A DNA stretch of 64,000 bases from Russula earlei (taxonomy: Eukaryota; Basidiomycota; Agaricomycetes; Russulales; Russulaceae), in the NCBI GenBank assembly GCA_025769875.1, contig JAGFNK010000054.1, positions 62,001-126,000 on the forward strand. The letters are read 5' to 3'. Below, piece by piece: positions 47,616 through 60,722 of this stretch; position 1 is the first letter of the stretch; each line of letters opens with the position of its first letter. Made by a program: the position numbers and the translations under genes. The notes beneath the pieces were generated by a model that ran no database searches, was not told the DNA's origin, and saw nothing but the letters and a program-made list of their open reading frames with translations.

Positions 47616-50600
47616 GCCTCAGACACACGAGGTCGGAAAAATGCAGCAAGACAAGTGAGTGAGTGGAGGGACGTGTGTGCGAAGTGTGTGTGTTGAATTA
47701 TAAAAGAGGGAAGGAGGTGAGGGCCTTGGGGGCCAAACGGTGCTGCGCACGGGGAGGAGAGGGAGGGGGTGCGAGGAGCTGCCTGTTGGCGGCGACGGTG
47801 AATAGACTGACGATGATGCCTCGCCAGTCACAATCACAGGTCACGGTCGTCACGCGTGACGATTGATTCGTACAAACGAATATATTTAACTCGTAAATAA
47901 TATTACTACCTTAATCTGCCTGCCATGCCACGGACGACCCAGGCCCAGAGAGCTGCGCGGCGCCAGCTTTAGAAGTAAACACGCAGGCTTGGACTCGGAA
48001 GGTTCGGAAAGTTCGGGGGACTCAACTCGTCATTCGGCCGTGGCGCTTCAACGTACGTCCCCGCGCCCGAGGTGCTGTAGCACACTTGAAACATAGAACG
48101 CACAGCACATCCTAGTCGCCCTGCGATGAGTTCCCCGGGCAGGGGAGCGGGTCACTTTTGACTTTTTTTTCCGATGGTCGACTCCCGACCGACCCCAACG
48201 CCGAGTTGCAACCAGGTCTCACTCAACCCAACACGGCATCGGCGGCGACTGATCATAATCACCTCTTTTCGTCTCATAGCGAACTTCCAGGATCGGCACG
48301 TTCCGGCGCCGTGCTCCAGCCCCCAAATCCCACCTTGCTTCCATTTCCCTTTCAGTCGCCTGTTTTACGGTTTACGGCGTTCTCTTCTTTAAACTCGCAG
48401 CGCCCCTACGTCCAGCGAAGGCGATCAGCGTTTATTTGATCTCTCGCATGATGACTCAGATCAAAAATGCGGGCGGGGTGAGCGCAACTTTTTTTTCGGT
48501 CGCTCACCGCACCGCGCATAAATTGAATCTTTTTTTATGAGGCTCGGCGCCGATCTCGAACCTATCTGTCATATAGCACTCGATCCATTTCGTTCGGCGG
48601 TGGTGGTGGTGTCATTGCTCTGATGTGATGATCTCTGCCAGCTCAGTTGCACGTCCCGTAACAGATGATGTGCCGTCTCGTGCTGTAATCACCACCACCA
48701 CCACACCACCACTACCCGTTGATATGGTAAGTACCTGGCCCATTTCAGGACGGCTCTCGCCCCGACCGCTGTAAGTACGTACACTCCATCCATCCCGGAC
48801 AGATCTGGCCCGAAACAGGTCCCCCGATGTTGATGGATGAGCCCTTGAATCATCATCTATCACCCGCAGACCGCTATCGGTTGCAATGCATCCACCTCCA
48901 CCCGCTCTTCTCCCCCCCCTTAACTTTTGAAATTCAGGAATGGGAAAAAGGGCGAGTTCAAACCAAAACAGACAGATGATGCATCAATCTTTTGGTGCCG
49001 GGTGACTGAGAGGCGACGATCAACAGCGCAACGCGGAACGAGAAAGCCGACAGCGCTCTCCTTCCCCGCCAGCCCCCCGTCTCGGGGAATAGTGGGTTGG
49101 TATGAGGGAATGCAGGACTCGAGGGGTAATCTGCTGCCCGACCTGTGCGCAACCGCATCCGCGTCTCAGCAAGCAAGCACAGCACAAAACGCAATCTGCG
49201 TGGCCGCCGAAAACAGTTCCACATGTATGCAAAAGCGGCAGAGATCGCCCTCCTCCAGATATATTCAGTATCGGTCACGGGGAAACGCACTCCGGGGAAA
49301 ACGAAAAAAAAAAAAAAAAAAAAGAGTCATAGAGTACATGTAGTGCAGGCCGTCCATGTTCACGTACCTCGTTTATTATGGCGTAAAGTTGATAAAATGG
49401 GGGGTTTAGCCGGGTACCCGCCTATGCAGCAATGTATCCCCTTGCTCTTTGACACGGGCACCTATACTAGGTGGCTCCAATACGTTACGAGGGCACGTCC
49501 ATGCATCCACGGTCACCGCCTCCGCGTCCGACGAGGGACCAAAAGAAGTCGAATCCAGAATACTGTATGTTCCCGATCACGCGTGATCGCCAGCAATCCC
49601 CAATGGGCTGCATTCAAAGGGGGCATTCATCGCCTTCGTCGCTACTTGGTTGCCCGTCACGCACATTCGTTCACAGGGGCCGGCAACAATGGATCGGATA
49701 ACCCATGAAAGGCTGCTGCGAAATCATGTGCCGTCAAGAGCTCTCTACTTGGACGAGGACCTGCCAAGTCGGCCTATAGTCGGGTGATCCCATTTTTGTC
49801 CATATATTATCTTTCTTCACGCCAACTCAAATGGGGAATAAGGCCAACTTAAGACCCTGCGGGTCAAAGAAAGAAAAAAAATAAAAATAACCCAACAAGT
49901 TCGGGGAGAGCGTAATACAGCGGTCGTCACCGTCGTTCCGCCCTCGACGAAATGACAATGACAAAACAATGACGTTGACGTCGCTCAGCACCTTTGTGTC
50001 CCAACCAGGGATTTCGTTTTGGCTCGCTCAAAATTGGGGGTTGAGCTTATGGAACCCCCCCCTCCCCCTCCTGGCATGTTGTTAACGACGAAAATAATAC
50101 AAAGGTAAGGTTAAGGTTCTTGTTTTCGCCCTTCTTCCCTCACCTCGCCTTTACCGTGCCGTTCCCTTCGCCTCCCAACTACCCATCGGAGAAGCTTTCG
50201 GAGATGGAATTTTTACAGGGGTCATCAAGCAAGCACGTTTACGCGGGGGGTGGTGGAGGAAACGGGGAAAGTCTGGGCCGGGCCGACGATCTGCCAACGG
50301 CCGTAGTTGGTGGCGATGGTGTGGGTGTACCCGACAGGCGCAGCCGTCCCCCGTCCCCCCAGATGGATGAGCTGGGCGGTCGAGATGCAAACGGATTAGT
50401 TCCGAAAAAAAAAAAAAAAAATTGCGAAGCCAACGCGATAAGGCGAAAAACCCGAATTGAATGAAGGGGGTTACGTATGTGGTGGCAGCGAGGGCTCGCT
50501 CCGCTCTCGGAGGATCCACCTGCGCGCCGTCCGCATGACGGCGCGCATTCCGTCCGCTGTTGTTTGTGATGAACGTGGGTGTGTAATGTATGTGTGTGGT

Positions 50601-51061
50601 GTTGTGTATGGCCTGCATGTTTATGGTATGGTTCCGGATGGACGTGAGACGGCCAGCACGCCGGGCCCCACCCACCGCTTAAATTATTTTGCGTTCAATG
50701 AATCAACGACGCCACGCACTCTTGAACAAGACGGATCAAGGAAAGCGAGGAGGCGGTTTTCGGATGGGCTGGGGGAGCGAGCAGGGGGGTGGGGGGGGGG
50801 GGGGGGGCGAAACGAGCACGAATACACACACGCCGTTTGCCGTGCCGGATACGACGATACGCCCGTTGGGACGGAACCACATGTTGTTTGGCGAGGCGTG
50901 CCCCTTCCAACCCCTCGCTCCCACCCACTCCACCCCGGCCAGGCCTGGCAGGGGCGCAGCGGGAAGCACGGAGAACGGAGAGAGCTTTCGCGCGGAGGCG
51001 CGAGGAGAAACTCGATTGGTCACACTAGTACTATGCGTTCGTCGCCGGGGCTCGCGGCGTA

Positions 51062-51092
51062 AAACTGTTTCGCACCTCACGCGAAACAGTTT
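51062..51092. repeat. 12-bp hairpin, 7-nt loop
   Basis: AAACTGTTTCGC (51062-51073) and its exact reverse complement GCGAAACAGTTT (51081-51092) around ACCTCAC. It stands alone in non-coding DNA. Confidence 0.85.
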
Positions 51093-51382
51093 ACACCGAG
51101 AGGGAGGGAAGGAAAAAATAACATAAAGGGGATCGAACAGATGCATCCATGCCGACGTTGTCACCAGTTGTCAGTGCTTCATTGCGTGCTCATGATCATG
51201 CGGGACCTTTGTCGTCGTCGTGATCCCATCCATTAGTCGGAGCTGGAAACGGTCTCACTTCTGGGAGTGGAGTTGGATCGAAAGAAGGGACAGGATGATA
51301 CTACGATATAGATAACAGACTGGCGTTTCAGCACGACCGAGTCCCGTGGATTCGGAGATGGTGCAACGGAGATGGTGCAACA

Positions 51383-51433
51383 ACAAATGCCATGCCCTGT
51401 TGGGAATTTCCGACTGCCCATGCATGGCATTTG
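51383..51433. repeat. 11-bp inverted repeat with ~29-nt spacer
   Basis: CAAATGCCATG near 51383 and CATGGCATTTG near 51423 are exact reverse complements. A 14-base direct duplication (GGAGATGGTGCAAC, twice) lies immediately upstream at about 51354-51382. Confidence 0.75.
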
Positions 51434-53540
51434 TGCAAAGATATTCCCGGTCTGATGGGACTGACTAACAAACTGCTCCGGAGCCAACACACAGACAGAC
51501 ACCGAGGAAACCAAAAGCGACATCTCTCAGAGATTATGGCGACGCACTGCGGCCGAGGAAATTCAATTCCAGCAACCCCACTCTCCACTCTATTATGCAA
51601 AGGTAGCTCACTCCATGGATGTGGGAGTGAGGGATATTGAGTCGATCGAAAACGGACCATAGCTCCCCGAGGGGGGCGTTCTTGGCCAAATAAAACGGGT
51701 CGGATGGGGAAAGTTGGGAGGTAAAATTTGACTTGATCAATACCTTCCATACCTCCCTTGGTCGGGTAGAGTGTGGCAGAGCCACTTTTTTGATGATCAC
51801 TCGATTGGGGACGATTTCGTGTCCGCAGCCACGACCGGTTTTTTTTTTCCACGGGTTTTACAATACAAGGTGGAATCGTGTCGTGTTGACGTCGTCGGAA
51901 AGTAGCGAGGTGAGGGAAAAGGGGAAAACAGTTGCGGAGTGCATTTAGTTATTTTTTTTAAGGGATGGATGCCTCCACGATCTCACATCTGTTACACGAG
52001 TGGCTGTCGAACGAATATCACAGGGTGGTGGTGAAACCGCGGAGTCCACGAAAAGCAGTTGATGCAGATCACAGAATTCTGGATCACCCACCACCCTACC
52101 ACCTAAACGCGGCGACGCGTTTAACTTGATGTGGACAGGGGCCCTGAGAGGCGCGGGCCTGATCATTGAGGTCGAGTGCGCTGAAAGAGAAAAGAAAAAA
52201 AAGAGACACGAGGGAATGCAGGGAGGTGACGTCGACTATCGGGAATCGCTTGCCGAACAAGGATCCTAAAAGAAGGCAGTGAGCCTCGGTATCTCGCGGG
52301 CTAACTCGAGTTGCGACTAATTATGGGAGGCGGATGAGTGAGTCCGCGCGGGGCCAATACGAAATTAGATAGGAGGGAGGAGAGCCGCTAAGGGCTGGAC
52401 GGGTTGTCACAGTATGGGTATTACAGACTTACCGTATACCGTACAAGACAACACAGCTATCTATCAAATGAATCTCCGTCAGGGTAGGGGTGGGGGGAAA
52501 TGGAGTATGAAACCGGGCGGCCGCATCGATGTACATTGCGTGTGAGAGTTTTAGGATGTGCATGTAGGAAATGGGAAAAGCGGTGAACAGTGGCACGGCG
52601 ACGAGCGTCGGACGTGTCTGATGGATGGCGCGAAGAGGCGCGGTTTGGGTTGGGTTGGGAAGCGTGACGTTCGGGACAAGGCAGCCACATTGGATTGGAA
52701 TCTGTGAATGAGATCCACGCATTTGGCTTACATGACAAATGCCGGACCAGGCACAGCGAGTGGAAAGGAAGTGAGGAAGAGAAAGTAGCCGTAGTTCCCG
52801 ATGCAGAAAGGAATGGGACCGTTCGCGGGATGTGAATCGCGTCGAGAGTGAGTGAATCTCAGATCTAGCCTCTCAAAGATTCATTGGTTGCCGCATCTCC
52901 CCAGCGCTGATCGATTGTACGCATCCATATGTACATAAAAAAAAAAAAAAAAGGAGCGAGCAGGAAACAAGGAACATGGGATTACTACCCGGCAAGTTGC
53001 GAACGATGGGTTTAGCTGATTTAGAGCGCAGAGCGCTCAAAGTGAGAAGCAGGGGGGGGGGAGAGAAGTCGCATTGGAATTGGGGAGTAATATTACGGAA
53101 CAGGAGAAGGGACGAGGGGCAGTTCTGTTGTGGAGGATCCGGGTGAACTAGAGTGAGGGGGTGTTTGGTTCACAAAGAGAAACAAGCGAAGACGAGATGG
53201 AGAGCGCGGAGATGGAAAGTGTGGTAACGAGGTGACCTGGAGTTTGGCAGAGCGGGGGAGGGATAGCCCCATGAGGAATGTGTTGCGGCTAGAGACAAAA
53301 GGTTGTCGAGGGATGAGTTGGGAGAGAGGAGCGTGGGAGAGGAAGATGCTTATGTGATTTACCGGATATGGGGGGGGGAGAGGGAGAGGCTATGGGGAAT
53401 CCCTGGGGGAATCCCGCATGGATGTAAGAGCCGAGGCAAATGGTGACGAGTTGAGGCGAGGTGAGAGCGAGGTGAGAGTTTATGATGTGTTTGTTTGTTT
53501 TGGACGATCTCGAATCTTGGATTGTGATCATGGACGCGAT

Positions 53541-53600
53541 GGCATGGCACGCCACGCCACACCACGCCATGCCACGCCACGCCATGGCACACGCCATGCC
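53541..53600. repeat. Imperfect CACGCCATGC repeat upstream of cyclin gene
   Basis: Repeated CCACGCCACGCC / GCCATGCC units with NlaIII-like CATG cores, flanked by GGCATGGC and GCCATGGC. Located ~450 bp before the cyclin start codon. Confidence 0.75.
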
Positions 53601-54051
53601 ATCGCATCCCGAAGGTCATCGTCGGTGGATGAAAAGTCCCATCGCCATCCCATCTCGCAAAAGGTCAGATCCCCTGAAGCGGAAATTCCGCACCGTTTAC
53701 ATATACATATTATTTATTTTCCCCGATCCCTTTTTTTGGTCCTTCCTATTACCGTGCCGTGCCGTCGCGTCGTTCCCGACTGGGACTGGGACTCTCTCCC
53801 AACGCTTTCATATACCAGCCCCTTATTGGTCTTACAATATGTTCTGTTCCCGTTCCCGCAAGTTTGCTGCCTCTCCTTCATGGCCGTTATATCTCTCTCC
53901 TCTCCTCTACCTTTCCCTCTTCCTCCTCACCACGCAATGACCCTCCCTTCTCTGCCCTCCGACGTCCTCACCTTCACCGCGTCTTATCCTTCATGGCAAC
54001 ACTTCCACACCATCACTCCTCCTTGGTCTTCAAAACCTCACCACCCGACGA

Positions 54052-55820
54052 ATGACCACCTTGCCTCCAATCACTTCCTTACAACGTCAGTATCATTACA
54101 GGGACACGGCTTGTTCGTTTCGCCATCCTCTTCTTTTCCCTTTCGTCACTCAAACAAGGCCCACAGTACCTCCTCTCGCTGCTCTACAACCCCCTCAACA
54201 TCTCCAAGTCACGCCCATCCTTGTCACTCCGGCGGACGCGTCGCGGTCATCACTGTCGTATGCCGCCAACCCCGCCTGGGGACAGAAGCCACCGACCCCC
54301 CCTCCGGACATCGTACCTTCTGAAGAACACGTCGCGAGCTGGTTCAGCGACTCACGTTCCCATTCTTCTCAGTACACCGCAGAGAACACCTGTGAAATGA
54401 TCTGCTATCTCTGGTTCTCTCAGTCCTCAAACCTCAGCCCCGTCAACACGTCTCCTTCCCAGCCCTTTATACCCTTCAATCCCAAAACTGCCAGGCTTCA
54501 ATTCTCCGTCTCCTCGGTATTTGTACATTTCATGCAAAAGCTTCTTCAGACGACTCAGCTCAGTCAATCCGTCATTGTATTATCGTTACACTATGTCTTT
54601 CGGCTCAAAGAGCGTAACAGCGGGACCGTCGCCCACCCCGGAAGCGAGTTTCGTGTCGCAGTCGCCGCACTCATGATGGCGAACAAGTTTGTCGACGAGT
54701 GAGCGACCCGTTATCTTTCAACGTGACTTGGATACTTAACGACGCGTTTCCAGCAACACCTATACAAATAAGACCTGGTCGGAGGTGTCTGGTATCGAGT
54801 TGAACGAAATCAACAAGATGGAGCGCGAGTTTCTCGCTGGCATAGATTTCAACCTTTACGTGGACAAGGAGACATACGTCCGCTGGGTCGGGCTCTTGGA
54901 GGGTCTCGTAATGGCAAAGGAGCGAGGTAGTCGGCAGTGGAGGAGGTCCCGTCAAACACCGCGCGCGGTGACCGTCGCACGACCTGTGGCTCCGTTGACG
55001 ACGCATTCGAAGGGTCGGACTTGGACAGCCCGGGCGCGTTCTTCGTCGCCGGTTCACCTGCCGCGTGGTACGGGATCACCACGCTCGCTGATGAACGGCA
55101 ACTCGCAGTATTCGCCGGAGATGAGAATCGAGGTCGAATCTCCACTCCATTCACGAGGGAAGCGTTCCGCTTTGGATGCATTCTCACCCGCCTCTGCTGC
55201 GTTCAATCTCGAACGGCCTGCAAAGAGGCCCATCAGCCTCGCCTTGGAAATTCCGCAGTCTTCGGCTGTCAGCGTTCACACACCCTCCCCTCTCGAGTCG
55301 CTGCAGTCCTTCTCAAAGCTGTCCCTCGGCTCGTCTCCCGCGCTTTCGCAGTGCGCTGAGGGCACCGCTGTGCTGGCGTCCGCAAGGCACGTTCCGCCTC
55401 AGACGTTGATCGCTTCGTATCGATTGGACCCTACCAAACCGAGGCCTGTCCCAAAGGTATGCGTCTGACTGATTTGGATATGGCTGCGTGCTGACTAAGG
55501 GGCAGCACCTCTTCTTCTATTCTTTGGCAGGTTCCCCCATGGCAGAGGACAGCCGATCACGGAAGGGTTTATTGCGATATCACCAGCCTCCACAGTCGTC
55601 CGCGCCTTCCTGTCACGCATACCCTCCGCCACCAGTGCCTTATACTATTCAATCCGCTTCGACCAGCCCTCATCATTCCTCGGTCACGCTTCCTCCCGTG
55701 CTCCCCTCCAACAACTCGTTGCTTTCTTGGAACCGTACTGCCCCAGGCGCTGTCCTGTCGCACGATCCGAGCTACATTCCGTGCTGTGGACGTGCACGAG
55801 TCACTCCCCGGATTGCGTGA
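54052..55820 (+). CDS. PCL-type cyclin (Pho85 cyclin family)
   Basis: Regulatory subunit of a Pho85/CDK5-like kinase. Starts MTTLPPITSLQRQYHYRD (first ATG of this frame). A Pro-rich region is followed by the cyclin box: SEEHVASWFSDSRSHSSQYT, ENTCEMICYLWFSQ, FVHFMQKLLQTTQLSQSVIV, LSLHYVFRLKERN, GSEFRVAVAALMMANKFVDD. After an intron (from 54701) the box finishes with NTYTNKTWSEVSGIELNEIN, KMEREFLAGIDFNLYVDKET and YVRWVGLLEG. The rest is Ser/Pro-rich, probably disordered and phosphorylated. Intron 55457-55505 joins VPK to HLFFYSLAGSPMAEDS, ending VTPRIA. The MANKFxDDNTYTNKTW block is typical of Pcl1/2-like cyclins. An upstream in-frame exon cannot be excluded. Confidence 0.9.
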
Positions 55821-57868
55821 GGCGATGGTTCCTTTGGCTCCTTTTGCCAACGCGGGTCCTCCCGGCGTCCACTATCATTACCCTACACCCGCATACTCCC
55901 CTGATTATCACTGGCGTCGCGGACGTCGCCTTTAATTCTTGTCTGGGTATTCATGCCACGCTACGAACTACGGGCCTTTTGACCTTTTTGTCTCTACACG
56001 CATCACATAATCTTATTGTACACCACCCACGATCCATCTTCCGCACGCTCGCATACAACCTACGTTCTGCATTTTCGGACTCGTTCAATTCATTCACCTC
56101 GCATGTCATATTCCTCCACACTTCCTGAGAAATTACCGGTTTTATCCTTACCAACTCGCACTTTGTATCACCATCCCCAGGGTTTGATTTCTCGGTTTAC
56201 AATTGTGCACGTGCAAACATGATGCAATTCAATTATCATCATGGCTGGCCAGTGGGACCATTTTCCGAGATGCCGGCGTATAAACGATGCTGAATGCAGA
56301 TCTCGACCGCCGATGTCCAAGCGCTCGCGGGAACATACAGGTACCGGCCTTCCCTATCCGATTGACTATTTTTCGCAATACATTTTGGTCCCATGCTTAT
56401 TCCCGTTTTCGGTATGCGGTTGCCATCCTCGGCGAGTTGAACATAACATTCAAAGAGGGAGAAGAGAGCAAGGAGAGAGGAAGAGCTTCCACGCCACACG
56501 ATCACGAAGGATCTCCGGCCTGCTCACTGCGTTGGTCCTTGTCTTCTGTCTTTGCGGCTGCCCAAATAGCCATACAATCGAGGGCGTGCGAGGGCTAGAA
56601 CCGGGAAAGTTTTTCCCCTTTTCACCGCCTACGGGTGATGTGATGGATCGATTTCTCCGCTAGTCCAGGCCTGGTGGACTTCTCACACCAGTGACGCTCA
56701 ACCTGAACTGAACCTAGGTGGAGACCTGTGCGGGCGCGGCGGAGAAAATCAGAAAAAAATCAAAGAGGTCAAATTACAAAAAGCTTAAATCCCGCGTCCC
56801 TAACTGCTCACTCATAATCCGTGCCATATCACGGATCGGATTGGATCGGATTGGGATTGGAAACGATTATTATCTAAATAAATTGGCTGTAACGACCGCC
56901 GCCACTGGAAACGGCGTGACCTCAACAGCGCCATTTTGTCATTTATCCTTTTTGAACCATGCCTTTTTTTTTTTTTCTCTCGCCCCTGTGTTCGTTCAGC
57001 CATCCCATCAGCCACAGCCCGCGCCAGCCGCGCCGCAGCACAGCCAGCAGAGAAGGAAGAGAGGTTGGGGGTGGGGTGTTTGTGCATTGCATGATTCGGA
57101 TGTATTAGTCATCGAGTCAGATCCGCGCTCAATCGCAGTCATTCCAATCCAAAAAACCCCTTCGCCCGACGGGTCTCGGGTCCACGTAGACACTAACGCA
57201 ACGCACGTACGCATAACCAATAACACATGGTTCACCCCCACCCCCCCCCCCCCTTTTCCTTTTGACGCCGTCCAAATGGAAGCACAGTATAGCGTACATT
57301 GTGTGAAATGTGTGTTTGGGGAGTGGGCACACAAACACGACAATAACGTACATGCAACCCTTTCCGAGTCCCCCCCCCCCACTTTCCCCCTCTCTCCCGC
57401 CTCCGTGTCCCCTTGCGCGCTGGTCGCATTTTTGGCATATCCACATACGTTGGAATTCCCCTCCCGCGTTCCGGTACCCGCTTCAAAACAAAAAAAAACA
57501 AAAAAAAACAAAAGGGAGGGAAAAATGGCCAAACGTTAAAACGGGTGCTGTTGTATTGTAAAAACCTTCGTGGTGTAGTGCTTTTCTTTACCCGCATCCG
57601 CGCCCAACTCGGGATGGTGCCGTTCGGGGCACATTGCATTATAACGTACCGAGGTCTCATTATTACCTTTTCCTTCTCCCCCCACCCACCCTTCCGTGGA
57701 TGGACGCGGCCGACTGTAACTGTATCTGGTACTGTATTGTACACGAACATTTCGCGCTTCTCGCTACAGGACGTTCCGGCACGTACCTCACCTCCTTCCG
57801 CGGGGAAAAAAAAAAGTCCATCCACATCCTGAGCCCGACCCGAGTCCCCCCGCGCGGCGACGACCCCT

Positions 57869-57886
57869 GGGTAGGGTAGGGTAGGG
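57869..57886. repeat. GGG(TAGGG)3 telomere-like, G4-capable motif
   Basis: Four GGG runs separated by TA. This meets the intramolecular G-quadruplex pattern and resembles a shortened telomeric TTAGGG array. Confidence 0.8.
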
Positions 57887-58571
57887 TGTGGAGCCAGGTC
57901 AAATCGAGCCTTGCCTTCCCTTTTCTTATCTTTTTCTTTTTTCGTCTCGATCCCCCTTATCAAAGAGAATGTTTTTTTTTTTTTTTTTGCTAAATGCCAC
58001 TCCTAATTGGACTTATAAGGTTTGTTTGTTATCAATGTTTTTTTTTTTTCTTTTCTTTTCCCTTTTCGTCGAACCCAAAAAGGGAAGAGATGGATAGGCA
58101 GGATAATTATGAGACGAGACGCAACGGACGGCGGGGAACCCATCCGCGCCCAGGGACGCCCGAACGGGTATCATTTTTCGTATTCGACGGACGCCTGAGA
58201 CTAGCGCGGTTTTTTCTTTTCTTTTCTTGTCCTTGTTGTTGTTTTGTTTTGTGCGCGCGCGCCGAGACGAGGGTACCAAAGGGGGTCAGACGTCAGAAAC
58301 GAACAAGACACGGGGGGTGGGGGGGGGGAGAGAATGGCAAAACGATCCGACCCGATTTCGAATTGGGGGGGAAGGGTACGCGTGCGTACAACAAATACAA
58401 AAAGCAAAAAAAAAAAAAAACGATAGGAACTTTCCGGAACCACTTGCGCATACATGCGACGCGATGAATCTCGAGAAGCAAGACGTCTGGTCTGGAAAAC
58501 AAAAAACAAAAAAAAAGATCGACGCTTGCGGGTTGTGCGCGGGTACGACGGATTTGAAGTATGGGCAGGTA

Positions 58572-58572
<1 letters not shown>

Positions 58573-58602
<30 letters not shown>

Positions 58603-58627
58603 ATGCGGGTGCGGGTGCGGGTGCGGT
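58573..58627. repeat. (GGGATGC)4 then (GGGTGC)3 repeat
   Basis: Short G-rich tandem units, about four of GGGATGC changing into GGGTGC units. Non-coding. Confidence 0.85.
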
Positions 58628-60113
58628 GCGGACGAGCTCCAATTCCCCAAGTCCATCATCCTAATGGATGGGGGGACGATGACCCGACCGAGAATCGGAT
58701 CTCCCGTTCCGTTCCGCGTGCCAAACAGGAACGGACGCAGGGATATCAGACTCGAATGGAAGGAGAAAAAAAAAAAAAAAAAAACCCCCCCCCCCCGCGC
58801 TCCGAGGGGGAGGGGAGAGGGTGCGACGACCATGACATCTTTTCACATTTCGACATCGGCCGCGTGGAGCGCATGACACGTTATCTTTTCTTTTCTTTAT
58901 TTTTTTTTGATGGGTTTTTGCTTCCAAGCAGGTGATGCCTGAGTCGGTCGTTTTTTTAAACATTTCATCTTGGAGCGCCGCGCGGGCTCACACAAATCTC
59001 GGAGTTCAACAACAACGGAGGGGAAGTCCCAGCTTCCCTCAGCCACTAGGGTCCAACCTAGGGTCACCATCCCCCCTAGCCTAGTTCACGCGCTCCATGG
59101 GGAAAAAACTGCGCCGGGTTCCACGAAATCTGTCAAAAATCTGCTCACACACTTGTCTTTGGGTATTTGTCTCTCATGGGCTTAGTATGGCCGCGCGCGA
59201 GCGGAAAAAGCTGAGTCGAGTCGAGCCCGTGGGTACTGCGCTGTATGGCATGACCTGGCCTTTCCGCATGAAAGGATCCAGACAGCCGTACGCTGACTAG
59301 GTTTATCATAGTACGCTGACAGCACGGCACGGGAAGCACCCCCTCTTTTTCGGACTCTAGTTCTTTGGGTGCCACCGATCTGATTACAGGCGGAGGCGGT
59401 GATTGGACGGGTGCCGCGGGAGGGGTCCCAAAAGCAAATCTCTCTTCTCTCGAAAGAACGACCCAAAAAAAAAAAAAGATGTTTTACAATGTAGTTGCCG
59501 ATGGTCCCAGCAGCCGACTTGAGGTCTCCTCCTATTCCAAAGCCCGTTTTTCCATCGCTCTTCTGTTCTGTTCTGTTCTGGGCCCCTCCACTTTCGCTTA
59601 CTCGGGACCCCTGGGGGTTTGAAACGGCACGCGGCAGGGAGAATGACCGAGTGACACACCACCTTGTCAAGGCAGGTGGGGGGAACGTAACGATCCGAGT
59701 CACGGACCCCCAGATTCGGCTAGGTGGGCAGGAACACGTAAGGTTTGGAAATGGCGGTGTCTGTTCTAGCCGTGGCGCGTGATCCCTTACCATCCATAGC
59801 CGCCAGCGATGCGATCCAATGCCCCTCCAACAGCCCGAGACCACGCCGTGAGTCAGTACGAAAAAAAAGAACGAATCCCTTCTCAGGTTTGACATAACAG
59901 GCCGCAACAAATCGCCCCTGAAACAGAACAAAACGGAATATATGACTCTGACGGGCGTCGTGCCCCCGATGATAACGATCCCATTGGACGCGAACCCCGC
60001 GTAGATATGAACACAAGGACGTCGTTCCCTTCAGAGGCTAAGAGCTGGCGGGTGGGTCATGAGGCCACCGACAAGTCCGAGACAGGCAAATCAGCCTCCG
60101 CGGGCGCCACAGG

Positions 60114-60722
60114 TCACAACTGTGGCGGCGGCGCATCATCCCCTTCCGAGGTCGCTGTCTTGCGCTTGGCCTTTTGAGCTGCTGCTGCTACTTCCGCGCG
60201 CAGGCGCGACATATTTGAGGCGGCAAACCCTTGCGTAAACTGATACCCAGACAGGATTCCGGTGACTGATGGCATGAATGTCACGTTGGTCACGTCAGGA
60301 GAAAATGATAAGGAAGAAATAGGAGGCGAGGAGACTCCGGCCGTGGCGCCGGCCTTGGGGGTCATTGTGCTATAGGGGCTCACTCACTGGTTCCTGCGAT
60401 GTAAGTGTTGGTTCTACTGAGGCCCAATCTGCTACCGATGATGGCTAAACGCGGAGACAAGGAGCGGTGGTGTTGAGACGGCAGAAGATGAAGGGGAAGA
60501 GAAGCGGACCTCCGATGAGACCTGCGGTGAGGCCTGCGAACGCACCGTCACGCCAGGCGTTCTAAAGAGAGGAAAGGAAAAGATTAGAACATGGGGAGTG
60601 GAGTGGGGAAACAACGTTCGAAAAGGAAGAGCAAAAGCAAGGAAAATAATCGTGAGACATACGCCGTTAGCCCGAGCCACGGCATCGATGGGGATGGGGA
60701 GGGCATTGTCAGATTCAGACAT
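60114..60722 (-). CDS. Small glycine-rich membrane protein, unknown function
   Basis: About 120 residues from four exons. MSESDNALPIPIDAVARANG (start 60722), then NAWRDGAFAGLTAGLIG, then IIGSRLGLSRTNTYIAGT, then ITGILSGYQFTQGFAASNMS (a second hydrophobic, glycine-rich segment), and a basic Ala/Lys tail ending EGDDAPPPQL. Two short Gly/Ala-rich helices could span a membrane, with a mitochondrial or ER location possible. The frame joins cleanly across GT..AG introns, including GTATGT after RANG and GTGAGT after AGT. I do not recognise a named family, though the two-helix layout resembles small conserved fungal proteins. It shares a 198-bp promoter with ZIP4. Confidence 0.7.

Larger units (their letters stand above)
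47616..54051. other. Gene-poor 6.4 kb with simple repeats
   Basis: The left ~250 bp should be the CHS7 promoter; the right ~500 bp is the CT-rich leader of the cyclin gene. Between them I find no frame with domain-like content on either strand. Notable are many homopolymers (A run 49303-49322, A run 50406-50421, G run 50791-50807, A run 52937-52952), a hairpin at 51062-51092 and an inverted repeat at 51383-51433. It may be regulatory or carry non-coding transcripts. Confidence 0.45.
55821..60113. other. Gene-poor 4.3 kb, homopolymer-rich
   Basis: Contains the cyclin 3' UTR at the left. The rest has dense homopolymers on both strands (T runs near 56966, 57970 and 58038; C runs near 57240 and 57370; A runs near 57490, 58406, 58765 and 59464). 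Long open frames are low-complexity shadows of these. No conserved protein was seen. Confidence 0.45.

Noticed and set aside
54102..54119. 16-nt GT..AG intron near the cyclin N-terminus
   Set aside because: Far below any plausible intron size; the frame is open without it.
58573..58627. CRISPR-like or minisatellite array
   Set aside because: Units are 6-7 bp and contiguous with no spacers; it is a simple tandem repeat in a fungal genome.
56718..58833. Several 140-270-codon frames on both strands
   Set aside because: They are driven by homopolymer and dinucleotide tracts; translations are poly-Lys, poly-Phe and poly-Pro with no domain.
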